This document shows, one piece after another, positions 35,941 to 45,169 of a stretch of 62,163 nucleotides of DNA. Location: positions 1-62,163 of the forward strand of contig JALSRG010000040.1 of assembly GCA_026984915.1 (NCBI GenBank), in the 5' to 3' direction. The DNA is from Marinosulfonomonas sp. (GTDB lineage: Bacteria; Pseudomonadota; Alphaproteobacteria; Rhodobacterales; Rhodobacteraceae). How positions within the stretch are numbered: the first letter of the stretch is position 1; the number at the start of each line of letters is the position of its first letter. Both the position numbers and the translations under genes were made by a program. The notes beneath the pieces were generated by a model that had not been told where the DNA came from, did no database searches, and saw only the letters and a list, made by a program, of their open reading frames with translations.

Positions 35941-36017
35941 TGGTAGGCCCGGCAGGACTCGAACCTGCGACCAAAGCGTTATGAGCGCTCTGCTCTAACC
36001 AACTGAGCTACAGGCCC
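35941..36017 (-). tRNA. tRNA with CAT anticodon, probably tRNA-Ile2
   Basis: A 77-base cloverleaf on the minus strand with encoded CCA, acceptor stem GGGCCTG/CGGGCCT, T-loop TTCGAGT and anticodon loop CTCATAA. CAT may mean elongator Met or the TilS-modified Ile2 tRNA. The C4-G69 and C5-G68 pairs, which TilS favours, and the similarity of the variable region (TTTGGTCG) to E. coli Ile2 lean toward Ile2. It is not the initiator, because position 1 is G-U paired and the three G-C anticodon-stem pairs are absent. Confidence 0.88.
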
Positions 36018-36111
36018 AACCTAGGACGCAGGGGTATCAGAAAGATACCGGGCGTCAAGAGGTTTGCTGTGCTGATCTTTTGTGGGTATCCTGCGCGAAA
36101 AGGAGAACCTG

Positions 36112-36534
36112 ATGCCTGAAAATACCCGCGCTCTCGGTCTGCGCTTTTTTATCGTATATGTTCTGGTCGCGATCATGGCGATGGGCATCAGCTATGTCCT
36201 GATCCGTTATACAGGGTTACCCTCGGGCAGTGTGTTCAGCTTTTTGCCGGTCTTTGTCGCCTCGATTGATGCGGGCCATCAGTTTTACCGGCGCAGTGGC
36301 CGCCGTCCGACTTCCGGGGAAAACTGGAGCATGGCAGTCGTCTTCACCGTGATTGCATTCGTTGTTTCACTGGCGATCGGCCTGGCTGTTCTGGGGCGAA
36401 ACCTGCTCGGGGCCTTTGACAACCCGATGGTTGGCGTGATGCTTGCGGTTCTGACCCTGCTGACATTCCTGTCGTCGTGGTTCTTTTTCCGCCTCGGGGC
36501 CAAAATACAGAATAAAGCCGCAGCCAAACAGTAA
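36112..36534 (+). CDS. Small four-span membrane protein (ABZJ_00895-like)
   Basis: A 140-residue protein with four predicted membrane spans (around 12-32, 40-58, 78-98 and 108-128) and a short basic tail. Between spans two and three is a polar loop HQFYRRSGRRPTSGENW, a pattern I associate with the ABZJ_00895 family of unknown function. The start has AGGAG six bases upstream; a longer GTG frame was rejected. It is a single gene between the tRNA and purM. Confidence 0.65.
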   Translation: MPENTRALGLRFFIVYVLVAIMAMGISYVLIRYTGLPSGSVFSFLPVFVASIDAGHQFYRRSGRRPTSGENWSMAVVFTVIAFVVSLAIGLAVLGRNLLGAFDNPMVGVMLAVLTLLTFLSSWFFFRLGAKIQNKAAAKQ

Positions 36535-36634
36535 ACAAGCCGGTATCAGCGGGATTTGGCGGGCAAACCGATAGACAGCGTGCGCTGCAGTTGATACCTG
36601 ATCAGCGAAAACTGTTTCATGACGGGAGCATCCG

Positions 36635-37681
36635 ATGACCAGTGAGAAAACCAGCCTGTCCTATGCAGATGCGGGGGTGGATATTGATGCGGGAAATGCA
36701 CTCGTTGAGCAGATAAAACCCGCAGCACAGCGCACCAACCGACCCGGTGTCATGGCGGGGTTGGGTGGCTTTGGGGCCTTGTTTGATCTGAAGGCTGCCG
36801 GCTACAGGGACCCTGTGCTGGTCTCGGCAACAGATGGTGTCGGCACCAAGCTGCGCATTGCAATAGATACTGGCATGGTTAACACGATTGGCATTGATCT
36901 GGTTGCCATGTGCGTCAATGATCTGGTTTGCCAAGGGGCAGAGCCATTGTTCTTTCTGGATTATTTCGCCACAGGCAGGCTTGACCCGCAACAGGGCGCC
37001 GCGATTGTCGAAGGCATTGCCAGAGGCTGTGAGGGGGCAGGCTGCGCGCTGATTGGCGGCGAAACAGCCGAAATGCCGGGTATGTATCATGACGGTGATT
37101 TTGATCTGGCCGGGTTTGCGGTGGGGGCGGTGGAACGTGACGGGATATTGCCGGCAGGCGTGACCGAAGGCGATGTTCTGCTGGCGCTGGCCAGCGACGG
37201 CGTCCATTCCAATGGCTATTCACTGGTGCGCCGCGTGGTGGAGGTGTCCGGGTTGAACTGGGAATCATCAAGCCCCTTTGGCGAAGGCACACTGGGGGCG
37301 GCTCTGCTGACCCCGACCCGTCTCTATGTAAAGCCGGCCCTGGCGGCGTTGCGTACAGGTGATGTACATGCCCTGGCGCATATCACCGGTGGGGGCATTA
37401 CCGAAAACCTGCCAAGGGTTTTACCAAAAGGGCTGGGTGCCCGTATTGATCTTTCGAGTTGGGAACTGCCACCGGTTTTTCGCTGGCTGGCAGAAACAGG
37501 CGGTATCGACGAGCAGGAATTGCTGAAAACATTCAATGCAGGTGTGGGGATGGTCTTGTGCGTCGCCGCGGATAAGGCCGAGGACATTGCCATGCTTTTG
37601 CTGGAAAAAGGCGCATATCCCAGCCTGATCGGCGTCGTCAGCGCCGGCGATGGCGTGCAATATTCCGGAAAACTTCTGTGA
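36635..37681 (+). CDS. purM: Phosphoribosylformylglycinamidine cyclo-ligase
   Basis: A 348-residue AIR synthetase, the fifth step of purine synthesis, cyclising FGAM with ATP. Family markers are [12 protein letters not shown] near the start, [52 protein letters not shown] and [16 protein letters not shown]. Length is standard. The stop overlaps the purN start (GTG at 37678) by four bases, so the two enzymes are coupled. Confidence 0.97.
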   Translation: MTSEKTSLSYADAGVDIDAGNALVEQIKPAAQRTNRPGVMAGLGGFGALFDLKAAGYRDPVLVSATDGVGTKLRIAIDTGMVNTIGIDLVAMCVNDLVCQGAEPLFFLDYFATGRLDPQQGAAIVEGIARGCEGAGCALIGGETAEMPGMYHDGDFDLAGFAVGAVERDGILPAGVTEGDVLLALASDGVHSNGYSLVRRVVEVSGLNWESSSPFGEGTLGAALLTPTRLYVKPALAALRTGDVHALAHITGGGITENLPRVLPKGLGARIDLSSWELPPVFRWLAETGGIDEQELLKTFNAGVGMVLCVAADKAEDIAMLLLEKGAYPSLIGVVSAGDGVQYSGKLL

Positions 37682-38271
37682 GCAAACGTGTTGCGGTCCT
37701 GATCTCTGGTGGCGGGTCGAATATGGTGGCCCTGGCCAACAGCATGACCGGAGATCATCCGGCCCGTCCGGTGCTGGTTGTGTCCAATGACCCGAAATCT
37801 GCCGGATTGGACAAGGCGCGTGATTTGGGAATTGCCGCTTCGGCAATAGATCATCGGCCGTTTGGGCGGGATCGCGAAGGGTTTGAGGCCGCTTTGCATG
37901 CCCGGCTGCTGGAGGCAGGGCCGGATGTCTTGTGTCTTGCCGGGTTCATGCGCATTCTGTCCTCCGGTTTCGTGGAACAGTGGCGCGGCAGGATGTTGAA
38001 TATTCATCCGTCTTTATTGCCTAAATACAAGGGGTTAGATACGCACAGGCGCGCCATTGAAAACGGCGACAAGCAAGCGGGATGCAGCGTTCACGAAGTG
38101 ACGGCCGATCTGGATGGCGGCCCTGTCCTTGGGCAGGCCCGGGTGCCTGTTCTGCCGGATGATACGCCCGAAACCCTTGCGGCCAGGGTTCTTGTGCAAG
38201 AGCATCGCTTGTACCCGGCCGTGCTGCGGCGCTTTGTTTCAGGGGATCGCAGGCGGATCGACCTTGTCTGA
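37678..38271 (+). CDS. purN: Phosphoribosylglycinamide formyltransferase
   Basis: A 197-residue GAR transformylase that uses 10-formyl-THF in the third step of purine synthesis. The N-terminal [15 protein letters not shown] binds the phosphate. The catalytic Asn-His-Asp set lies in [20 protein letters not shown] and [15 protein letters not shown]. The start is GTG in the purM stop. RNase D follows 84 bases downstream. Confidence 0.97.
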   Translation: MSKRVAVLISGGGSNMVALANSMTGDHPARPVLVVSNDPKSAGLDKARDLGIAASAIDHRPFGRDREGFEAALHARLLEAGPDVLCLAGFMRILSSGFVEQWRGRMLNIHPSLLPKYKGLDTHRRAIENGDKQAGCSVHEVTADLDGGPVLGQARVPVLPDDTPETLAARVLVQEHRLYPAVLRRFVSGDRRRIDLV

Positions 38272-38355
38272 GACTTCCCTTTCCGGCATGGATTGCCTAT
38301 GAGAGAGGAAAGTGGCCCGAAAACAGGCCCGGCAAAGTCAGGAAAACCACTCCGA

Positions 38356-39513
38356 ATGAAAACACTGACCACGACTGAAGAACTGGCAGAGTTCTGCGCT
38401 GATGCCAGGAACCATCCGTATGTGACTGTAGACACCGAATTTTTGCGAGAACGCACATACTTTTCAAAGCTCTGTCTGGTGCAGTTGGCGATGCCCGGAG
38501 AGACAAGCGAGAATGCCGTGTTGGTCGACCCCTTGGCCAAAGGCCTGTCTCTGGAGCCTTTGTATGAGCTTTTTCGCGATGAAAATGTCGTCAAGGTGTT
38601 TCATGCGGCGCGCCAGGATCTGGAAATCTTCTTTCTGGAAGGGGGCGTTTTCCCAAAGCCATTGTTTGATACGCAGGTCGCGGCCATGGTTTGCGGGTTT
38701 GGCGATCAGGCCGGATACGAAACCCTGGTGCGCAAGATTGCAAAAAAACCGTTGGATAAAAGCTCTCGCTTTACGGATTGGTCACACAGGCCGCTGAGTG
38801 AGGCGCAGAAAAACTATGCGATTGGTGACGTGACCCATTTGCGCCAGATCTATGAATTTCTGTCTGACAAACTGGTAAAAAGCAACAGAGCCAAATGGGT
38901 AGAAGAAGAACTTCAGGTTCTTTTGACCCCTGAAACCTACAAAATAGATCCTTCGCAGGCATGGCGCCGGGTGAAAACCCGCACGAACTCGGGACGTTTT
39001 CTGGCGCTGGTTCGCGAATTGGCCCGTTTCCGCGAAAGCTATGCGCAATCGCGCAATGTGCCGCGAAATCGTGTGTTCAAGGACGAGGCGCTGCTGGAAC
39101 TCGCGTCAACCAAGCCACAATCCATGCAGGAATTGGGCCGCTCGCGTTTGCTGATGCGCGAAGCGCGAAAGGGCGAAATAGCCGAGGGCATACTGGCGGC
39201 CGTAAAAACGGGGCTTGAGACGGACCCGGAGGATTTTCCGCAACCGGACAGGTCGCGCGAAAAGCTTCAGGTCAATCCGGCGCTCGCGGATTTGCTGCGT
39301 GTTCTGCTGAAATCGAAAACGGAATCGACCGGTGTTGCGCAGAAACTCATCGCATCTGCCGCGGATCTCGATGCGATTGCCGCTGGTGAACGCGATTTGA
39401 AGGCCCTGAAGGGATGGCGGCGGGAGGTTTTTGGCGATGATGCGCTGCGCCTGTGCAATGGCAAAATCGGGCTGAAGGTCAAAGGCCAGAGTGTGGTTGC
39501 GGTTCAGGTGTGA
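38356..39513 (+). CDS. rnd: Ribonuclease D
   Basis: A 385-residue 3'-5' exoribonuclease of the DEDDy group, involved in tRNA 3'-end maturation. Exo I VDTEFLRERTYFSKL, Exo II FHAARQDLEIFFLE and Exo III NYAIGDVTHLRQIYEFL supply the metal-binding acids and the Tyr. An HRDC domain follows at ~210-290. The start at MKTLTTTEELAEFC is chosen because the upstream in-frame starts (38293, 38299) add residues unlike the family. It is probably cotranscribed with purMN and convergent with the lipoprotein gene. Confidence 0.92.
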   Translation: MKTLTTTEELAEFCADARNHPYVTVDTEFLRERTYFSKLCLVQLAMPGETSENAVLVDPLAKGLSLEPLYELFRDENVVKVFHAARQDLEIFFLEGGVFPKPLFDTQVAAMVCGFGDQAGYETLVRKIAKKPLDKSSRFTDWSHRPLSEAQKNYAIGDVTHLRQIYEFLSDKLVKSNRAKWVEEELQVLLTPETYKIDPSQAWRRVKTRTNSGRFLALVRELARFRESYAQSRNVPRNRVFKDEALLELASTKPQSMQELGRSRLLMREARKGEIAEGILAAVKTGLETDPEDFPQPDRSREKLQVNPALADLLRVLLKSKTESTGVAQKLIASAADLDAIAAGERDLKALKGWRREVFGDDALRLCNGKIGLKVKGQSVVAVQV

Positions 39514-39542
39514 CTCTAGATTTACCAAGGATATGCAATATG

Positions 39543-40022
39543 TTACCGGCGACTGCTCATCTGGTTGCGCGCCGCCTGAACCACGATCCTGCTGACGCCC
39601 TGAAGTTTGGCATTGGTCACGTAACGGGCCACCACAACTTCGCGCGACTGCGGCGTTGAGCGTTGTTCAAACCCCGGTGGGGGGGCAATCACAAAACGAT
39701 AGACCAGCGTCCCCTTGACGGGTTTTTCTTCGTTTTCCGGTTTGAGGCTGCCATCCCAATAGCCCTGAGTTGGCGGCAGACCTGTCGCCCGGATGATTGC
39801 GCCGCCGGGGACGCGTTCAACCCGCATGACAACGATCTGATCAACCAGCCCGCGCGAATCCCTGGGCAGGGCGATCTGTTCGGTTTTTTGCAGTGTCTTG
39901 CCTTTCGGGCCGGAGCGAAACCAGCCAAACGGATTCAGGCCCGAACCCGCCGAACTGCCGCCGCCACCGCAGCCTGTCAAGATCAATGCACTCGTCAAAG
40001 CGGCAATTATGGGTGCTTTCAT
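39543..40022 (-). CDS. Rhodobacterales-type hypothetical lipoprotein
   Basis: A 159-residue protein with a lipoprotein signal: short basic start, hydrophobic core and lipobox LTGC at residues 15-18, followed by a glycine/serine linker. The mature part has a motif-like stretch LPRDSRGLVDQIVVMRVERV and ends in basic residues. I do not recognise a domain beyond conserved hypothetical lipoproteins of this order. It is a single gene convergent with rnd, divergent from the DUF302 gene. Confidence 0.7.
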   Translation of the reverse strand: MKAPIIAALTSALILTGCGGGGSSAGSGLNPFGWFRSGPKGKTLQKTEQIALPRDSRGLVDQIVVMRVERVPGGAIIRATGLPPTQGYWDGSLKPENEEKPVKGTLVYRFVIAPPPGFEQRSTPQSREVVVARYVTNAKLQGVSRIVVQAARNQMSSRR

Positions 40023-40174
40023 GTTTTCTGGCCCCTCGTTTCTATCCTTGGGATTAGCTTAAACGAGAGGGCTTGAAAAGCCTTGTTGAACCGACGATTT
40101 ATGCTAGGGCGGGTAAAATGCTATCCTGCGTCACACGCACAATCCCGAAACCAGCGGAAAAGGAAACCAGAACG

Positions 40175-40579
40175 ATGTCAGATTCATTCAGCTTAGATGT
40201 AACGGTCAATGGTTCAATTGGTGATGTGATCGACAAGGTGACAGAGGCCCTGGCGGCCGAAAAATTCGGGATTCTGACGCGGATTGACGTTGATGCGACC
40301 CTGAAAAAGAAGATCGATGTCGATTTTCGCCCCTATGTCATTCTTGGCGCCTGCAATCCGGGATTGGCGCATCAGGCGCTGGAGGCCATGCCTGAAATCG
40401 GTCTTCTGTTGCCATGCAACGTGACTGTCGAAGAGACCGAGCCCGGCAAATGCCTGGTGCGGTTCATCAACCCGCAGGCGATGATGAGTTTTCAGGATCT
40501 CGGGAAAAACGAGACCTTGCAGAAAGTGGGAAAACTGGCCGGCGAGAGTTTCGCCCGCGCCGCTGCGGCTCTGTCCTGA
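40175..40579 (+). CDS. DUF302 family protein
   Basis: A 134-residue DUF302 protein. The layout is typical: an N-terminal strand, IDKVTEALAAEKFGILTRID, ILGACNPGLAHQALEA, and VTVEETEPGKCLVRFINPQA. The biological role is unknown; the fold is small alpha/beta. The ATG at 40175 has AGGAAACC upstream, and the longer open frame from 40073 overlaps the promoter area. A strong hairpin follows, so it is probably monocistronic. Confidence 0.88.
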   Translation: MSDSFSLDVTVNGSIGDVIDKVTEALAAEKFGILTRIDVDATLKKKIDVDFRPYVILGACNPGLAHQALEAMPEIGLLLPCNVTVEETEPGKCLVRFINPQAMMSFQDLGKNETLQKVGKLAGESFARAAAALS

Positions 40580-40591
40580 AACGTGGCAATG

Positions 40592-40620
40592 CAGGCCTTT
40601 TCATTGCCTGAAAAGGCCTG
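40592..40620 (+). terminator. Hairpin terminator after the DUF302 gene
   Basis: A perfect eleven-base stem CAGGCCTTTTC / GAAAAGGCCTG with a seven-base loop, in the gap before sufE. The following sequence TAATCCC has only a weak T content, so termination may be partial. Confidence 0.6.
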
Positions 40621-40668
40621 TAATCCCTGTCTTGATCCCATTGTCATCACCCAGGCAGGACAAACATA

Positions 40669-41100
40669 ATGGCGACAGAAGCCTTTGAAGACATAGCAGA
40701 AAACTTTGAGTTTCTTGACGATTGGGAAGATCGCTATCGTTTTGTGATCGATCTGGGCAAGGCCATGCCACCATTGGATCCGGCCTTTCGCGTAGCTGCG
40801 ACCAAGGTTGATGGCTGTGCAAGCCAGGTCTGGATCATGCCGGAAATAGAGGGCCATGGTGCCGATGCGGTTTTCAGGTTCCAGGGCGATAGTGACGCGA
40901 TGATCGTGCGCGGGCTTGTGGCCATTCTGACTGCCTTGTTCAACGGGCTGACGGTTGCCGAGGTTTTGCAAGTGAATGCCGCAGAAGAACTGGAGCGTCT
41001 GGGCCTGAATGACCATCTGTCAGCGCAGCGCTCCAACGGTTTGCGCTCCATGGTGGAGCGGATTCGCAAGATTGCATCCGAGGCGGCTACTGCCGGCTGA
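40669..41100 (+). CDS. sufE: SufE family cysteine-desulfurase activator
   Basis: A 143-residue SufE protein, which accepts sulfane sulfur from SufS for Fe-S cluster assembly. The acceptor Cys50 is in the signature KVDGCASQVW. Other conserved parts are FEFLDDWEDRYRFVIDLGK and GLVAILTALFNGLT. It is a single gene and its 3' end overlaps the convergent DUF1638 gene by 14 bases. Confidence 0.94.
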   Translation: MATEAFEDIAENFEFLDDWEDRYRFVIDLGKAMPPLDPAFRVAATKVDGCASQVWIMPEIEGHGADAVFRFQGDSDAMIVRGLVAILTALFNGLTVAEVLQVNAAEELERLGLNDHLSAQRSNGLRSMVERIRKIASEAATAG

Positions 41101-41752
41101 CGCGTCGCAGCGCCGTTTTCAGATCACCGTAACCCGTGGCGCGACGCTCGTACTCCAGCCCCAACCTGCGCGCACAATCCCGGGCCTTTTCATCCAGAGC
41201 CGCGTCATCGGTCTGGGCCTGATAGACGAGTTTTGTGTAGTTGCCAAAGTATAACCCGAGCAGTTCGGGGTGACGATCCAGCCCCAGCGGTTTCCAGACA
41301 AAGGCATCAAACTGGCGCACCAGAAAGTCTGTCAGATAGAACGCTGTTATTTCCTCGTCGTGCTCTGAAAACGCAGTGATGCCTTCATAGAATGCATAGC
41401 AATGCGGCCCCTGCATCATTTCGACACCAAGCTCGGTGCAGACTGCTTGCAGATCGCCGCCTGTGCCACAGTCTGCGTAAACCACGAATATTTCATTGAA
41501 ATCATTGCGATGTTTCAGAATGAGTGCGCGCACGGCGTCGGGTATCTTGTCAGGTGTGTTGTGCAAGATGGCCGGCAGGCAAAGAAGCTGCATGTGCTGC
41601 CATCTGTTTTGTTTGATCAAGGCAAGAATTTCATGCGCCAGAGCGCCACAGGCAATCAGCAGTATATCCCCGGCCTTCTTCATGGGCGCCAATCCCTGGG
41701 CCGTCAGTTTGCCGTCTTCCGGCGCCGTCTGGATTGGAATGCGATCAGACAA
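41087..41752 (-). CDS. DUF1638 protein of the split methionine synthase
   Basis: A ~221-residue DUF1638 protein. Blocks such as LIACGALAHEILALIKQN, VVYADCGTGGDL and GPHCYAFYEG are typical. A TTG start at 41752 with GGAA upstream lies 14 bases after the corrinoid-protein stop; the longer frame overlaps that gene and was rejected. Mutant-fitness work in the related Phaeobacter linked a DUF1638 gene in the same gene set to cobalamin-dependent methionine synthesis, possibly for reactivation; I rely on memory for this. Third gene of the bmt-corrinoid-DUF1638 operon. Confidence 0.85.
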   Translation of the reverse strand: MSDRIPIQTAPEDGKLTAQGLAPMKKAGDILLIACGALAHEILALIKQNRWQHMQLLCLPAILHNTPDKIPDAVRALILKHRNDFNEIFVVYADCGTGGDLQAVCTELGVEMMQGPHCYAFYEGITAFSEHDEEITAFYLTDFLVRQFDAFVWKPLGLDRHPELLGLYFGNYTKLVYQAQTDDAALDEKARDCARRLGLEYERRATGYGDLKTALRRVSRQ

Positions 41753-41766
41753 TGATGATTCCGTTT

Positions 41767-42465
41767 CTATCCCGCAGCCATCTGGTTGTGTTTCCGGCTC
41801 ATGAAATCCTTGGCGGTTTCCACCGCAACCGCAGCGTCGCGGCAATAGGCATCGGCGCCAATGGCTTTGCCGAACTCTTCATTCAGCGGGGCGCCTCCGA
41901 CCAGAATGACATAGTTCTCGCGGATACCCTTTTCGACCATCGTATCAATCACGACTTTCATGTAAGGCATGGTTGTTGTCAGCAGGGCGGACATGCCCAG
42001 AATATCGGCTTCTTCGCGTTCCAGAGCTGCCAGATAATCCTCGACCGGGTTGTTGATCCCCAGATCGATCACCTCGAATCCGGCGCCTTCCATCATCATG
42101 CCAACCAGATTCTTGCCAATGTCGTGAATGTCGCCCTTGACGGTTCCGATCACCATTTTCCCCATGCGCGGCGCCCCGGATTCGATCAGAAGCGGTTTCA
42201 GGATGGCCATGCCGCCCTTCATGGCATTGGCGGCCAGCAGAACCTCGGGAACAAACAGGATGCCGTCGCGAAAGTCATGGCCGACAATCGTCATCCCGGC
42301 GACCAGGGCTTCGGTGAGAACGCGGTAAGGCTCCCATCCGCGCTCAAGCAGAATGCTGACGCCTTCCTCGATTTCTTCTTTCAGGCCGTCATACAGGTCG
42401 TCGTGCATTTGCAGCACCAGTTCATCATCGGACAGTTCCGAAAGGATAATTTCTTCTTCTGCCAT
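41767..42465 (-). CDS. Corrinoid-binding subunit of the split methionine synthase
   Basis: A 232-residue B12-binding protein with an N-terminal helical cap domain (residues ~5-90) and a Rossmann cobalamin domain. The lower-ligand motif is DIHDIGKNLVGMM, in which His coordinates cobalt, with GMSALLTTTMPYM and LVGGAPLNEEFG after it. It would carry the methyl group from methyl-THF to homocysteine, the role of the central MetH modules. The ATG at 42465 has AGGATAAAGG upstream. It lies between bmt and DUF1638. Confidence 0.9.
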   Translation of the reverse strand: MAEEEIILSELSDDELVLQMHDDLYDGLKEEIEEGVSILLERGWEPYRVLTEALVAGMTIVGHDFRDGILFVPEVLLAANAMKGGMAILKPLLIESGAPRMGKMVIGTVKGDIHDIGKNLVGMMMEGAGFEVIDLGINNPVEDYLAALEREEADILGMSALLTTTMPYMKVVIDTMVEKGIRENYVILVGGAPLNEEFGKAIGADAYCRDAAVAVETAKDFMSRKHNQMAAG

Positions 42466-42585
42466 TGCCTTTATCCTGTTCCATGGGCGCAAAGCGCGGT
42501 TTTCCTGGTGCAATTCTGACGGCTAAAAGGTCTGGCCGATTGCAGGTTTGCGACATGGGCCGTTACGCTTCCGACCCAAAGCCGG

Positions 42586-43602
42586 TTATGAGCGACTCCG
42601 CCGTCGGGAGCGCCGGGGGGCAGGGGCCTGACCATCGGTGCCGTCCGAAGCAGAAGAAAATCCGCCAAGGGCCGCCGCTATATCCTCAAGCGTGGGCTGA
42701 GACGCGGCTTTTGGCCGGCTTTCCAGGGCCGCGCGCATGGCTTTCAGGTGTTCGGGCGTTGTGCCACAGCATCCGCCAATGATCTTGACGCCGCAATTGC
42801 GTGCAAGAACCGCATAATCTGCCATCAGTTCGGGGGTGCCGTCATAATGTATGTGGCCATGTACATATTTCGGGATACCTGCATTGCCCTTGGCAATGAT
42901 CGGGCGTTCGGTGCCGCGGGCGACAAACCCCTGAACCGTGCGCAGAAGATCAGCAGCCCCGACGCCGCAGTTTGCCCCAAACGCCAGAGGCGGATTGGGC
43001 AGGCTTTCCACCAGATCGACCATTGCCGCCGAGGTTACCCCCATCATGGTCCGCCCCGCCGTGTCAAAACTCATCGTGCCGCACCAGGGCATTTCCGCCC
43101 GCGCAAAAGCTTCGGCTGCGGCGCGGTATTCTTCGGGGGCCGAGATGGTTTCCAGCCAAAGTACATCGACGCCGCCATCCTTCAGCCCCTCGGCCTGTTC
43201 GTGGAACATTTCAACGGCAATCGCATGGGTCAAGCTGCCCATCGGCTCCATGATTTCGCCGGTCGGACCGACAGAACCGGCCACAATTACCGGGCGGCCA
43301 GCCGTATCGGCCACCTCCCTTGCCAGTTCGGCACCGGCTTTTGAAAGTTCCTGAACCCGATCCTGGGCGCCGTGCAGTTTGAGACGCGAGGCGTTTCCGC
43401 CAAATGTATTGGTCAGAAACAGGTCGCTTCCGGCATCAACGGCCCCCTTGTAGAGGCTTCTGATCTTGTCCGGTTCATCGACGTTCCACAGTTCAGGCGC
43501 ATCGCCAGAACTCAGCCCCATGTTGAAAAGATTGGTGCCGGTCGCGCCGTCGGCCAGAATCCAGTCGCGTTCAGCCAGCATTTTCGCAAGAGCATTCGCC
43601 AT
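42586..43602 (-). CDS. bmt: Homocysteine S-methyltransferase-domain protein (Bmt)
   Basis: A 338-residue protein of the betaine/cobalamin homocysteine methyltransferase family, equal to the N-terminal module of MetH. The zinc-binding cysteines are in GANCGVGAADLL and GGCCGTTPEHLKAM; the start has ILADGATGTNLF. It probably activates homocysteine for methyl transfer from the corrinoid protein encoded next. The folate-binding module is not in the window. The ATG at 43602 has GAAAGGCG upstream. The 288-base region before it is a long leader with no recognised riboswitch. Confidence 0.88.
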   Translation of the reverse strand: MANALAKMLAERDWILADGATGTNLFNMGLSSGDAPELWNVDEPDKIRSLYKGAVDAGSDLFLTNTFGGNASRLKLHGAQDRVQELSKAGAELAREVADTAGRPVIVAGSVGPTGEIMEPMGSLTHAIAVEMFHEQAEGLKDGGVDVLWLETISAPEEYRAAAEAFARAEMPWCGTMSFDTAGRTMMGVTSAAMVDLVESLPNPPLAFGANCGVGAADLLRTVQGFVARGTERPIIAKGNAGIPKYVHGHIHYDGTPELMADYAVLARNCGVKIIGGCCGTTPEHLKAMRAALESRPKAASQPTLEDIAAALGGFSSASDGTDGQAPAPRRSRRRSRS

Positions 43603-43852
43603 GTGATCGCCTTTCAAAACAGCATGCCGGCCCCGTCCCGTGGCGGAGCCTTTGATGCAGGGAATGCCACGCACGGCAGTTTAACGCAAATGCATATTCG
43701 TCATGAAGATAATGAAGCAGGCATGACCTCGCCGGCGGTCTGCATCATGAATTGCCGCTAAACCGCTGAGGCGGGGCCGGGCGAACCGGATTGCAGGAAA
43801 TCCGGGGGAGGGCAAAGGTACAATAATGCTGCAAACCCTAGATTGCCAAAGA

Positions 43853-43874
43853 TTGCCGGGAAATCCTTCGGCAA
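43853..43874 (-). terminator. Terminator after the zeta-subunit gene
   Basis: On the minus strand a six-base stem TTGCCG/CGGCAA with a ten-base loop is followed by TCTTT, 17 bases after the zeta-subunit stop. The stem is short, so strength is uncertain. A second hairpin (CCGGATT/AATCCGG, 43786-43805) lies further on, in the bmt leader. Confidence 0.5.
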
Positions 43875-43890
43875 CAGGTTTGAGTGTACA

Positions 43891-44205
43891 TCAGGTTTCA
43901 TTCAGAATCTGGGCCTTGGCTTCTTTCAGGCATTCGCGCAGTTTCGCGCGTATCTCGTCTGGGCTGGATTTGTCACCCAAATCCTTGGCAACCTTGCGAA
44001 TGACATCTTCATGCCCCGCTTCTTCGAAATCCGCGACGATGACTTCTTTTGCATAGGCGTCAGCATCGTCGCCGGTTTTCCCCAGCAAATGCGCCGCCCA
44101 CAACCCCAGCAGTTTGTTGGCGCGGGCTTCCGCCTTGAATTTCATTTCTTCGTCATGGGCAAATTTTGCCTCAAAGGCTGTCTCGCGGTCATCGAAAGTG
44201 CTCAT
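43891..44205 (-). CDS. F1-ATPase inhibitor subunit zeta (DUF1476)
   Basis: A 104-residue, highly charged helical protein of the DUF1476 family, the alphaproteobacterial zeta subunit that blocks reverse rotation of F1-ATPase. The N terminus STFDDRETAFEAKFAHDEEM, the inhibitory segment, is well conserved, as is the block RANKLLGLWAAHLLGKTG. The start at 44205 is set by that segment. It is divergent from purC with 154 bases between. Confidence 0.9.
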   Translation of the reverse strand: MSTFDDRETAFEAKFAHDEEMKFKAEARANKLLGLWAAHLLGKTGDDADAYAKEVIVADFEEAGHEDVIRKVAKDLGDKSSPDEIRAKLRECLKEAKAQILNET

Positions 44206-44359
44206 GCTGTCCTCGTTTGGGCTAAAGTGACGTTGATACAGATATGCCTGTCCGGGGCGCCTGCCGCAAGGGGTGGTGTTGCGCTTCTTGCGAGGATGGC
44301 CACCATGGCGTATAGGCGCAGCAAGGGGCAGGAATTTTGCCCGGATGATCGGAGTAGGC

Positions 44360-45121
44360 ATGGCACGGCGCAAAAAGATATACGAAGGCAAGGCGAAAAC
44401 TCTCTATGAAGGGCCGGAGCCCGGTACCATCGTGCAGTATTTCAAGGATGATGCCACGGCTTTCAATGCGGAAAAACGTGAGATCATTGATGGCAAGGGG
44501 GTTCTGAACAACCGCTTGAGCGAGTTTTTCATGACCGGACTGGCGGGAATCGGTGTCCCCACCCATTTCATCAAGCGCCTCAATATGCGCGAACAACTGA
44601 TCCGGGCCGCGGAAATGGTGCCGCTTGAGATCATTGTGCGCAACTATGCCGCAGGTTCGATCTGCAAGCGGCTTGGACTGGAAGAGGGAATTGCCTTGCC
44701 CCGGCCAATCGTCGAGTATTGTTACAAGGACGACGCATTGGGGGATCCGCTGGTTTCGGAGGAACATATTTTCGCTTTTGGCTGGGCCAGCCAGCAGGAT
44801 ATGGACGATATCGTTGCCCTTGCGTTGCGGGTGAACGATTTCATGTCAGGCGTGATGATGGCGGTCGGGATACGTTTGGTGGATTTCAAGATTGAAGTCG
44901 GCCGGATATGGGAAGGCGATTTTCAGCGCTTGATTGTCGCCGATGAAATCAGCCCTGACAGTTGTCGTTTGTGGGATATCGAAACCGGGCGCAAGCTGGA
45001 CAAGGACGTGTTTCGCCGCGACCTGGGGGACCTGGCAGATGCCTATACAGAGGTGGCCCGCCGGCTGGGCGTTTTGCCCAATACCCTGACCGAGGCCCCG
45101 AAACCGAAACTCGTCAAATAG
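44360..45121 (+). CDS. purC: SAICAR synthetase
   Basis: A 253-residue phosphoribosylaminoimidazole-succinocarboxamide synthase. Family blocks include [53 protein letters not shown] and the ATP/metal site [16 protein letters not shown]. The ATG at 44360 has GGAG upstream. purS follows after 48 bases, so purC-purS-(ADH)-purQ is probably one operon. Confidence 0.97.
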   Translation: MARRKKIYEGKAKTLYEGPEPGTIVQYFKDDATAFNAEKREIIDGKGVLNNRLSEFFMTGLAGIGVPTHFIKRLNMREQLIRAAEMVPLEIIVRNYAAGSICKRLGLEEGIALPRPIVEYCYKDDALGDPLVSEEHIFAFGWASQQDMDDIVALALRVNDFMSGVMMAVGIRLVDFKIEVGRIWEGDFQRLIVADEISPDSCRLWDIETGRKLDKDVFRRDLGDLADAYTEVARRLGVLPNTLTEAPKPKLVK

Positions 45122-45169
45122 GCCCGGTGGTCTGCGGGGCCAGACAATGACCATAAGGAAGACATTCAG

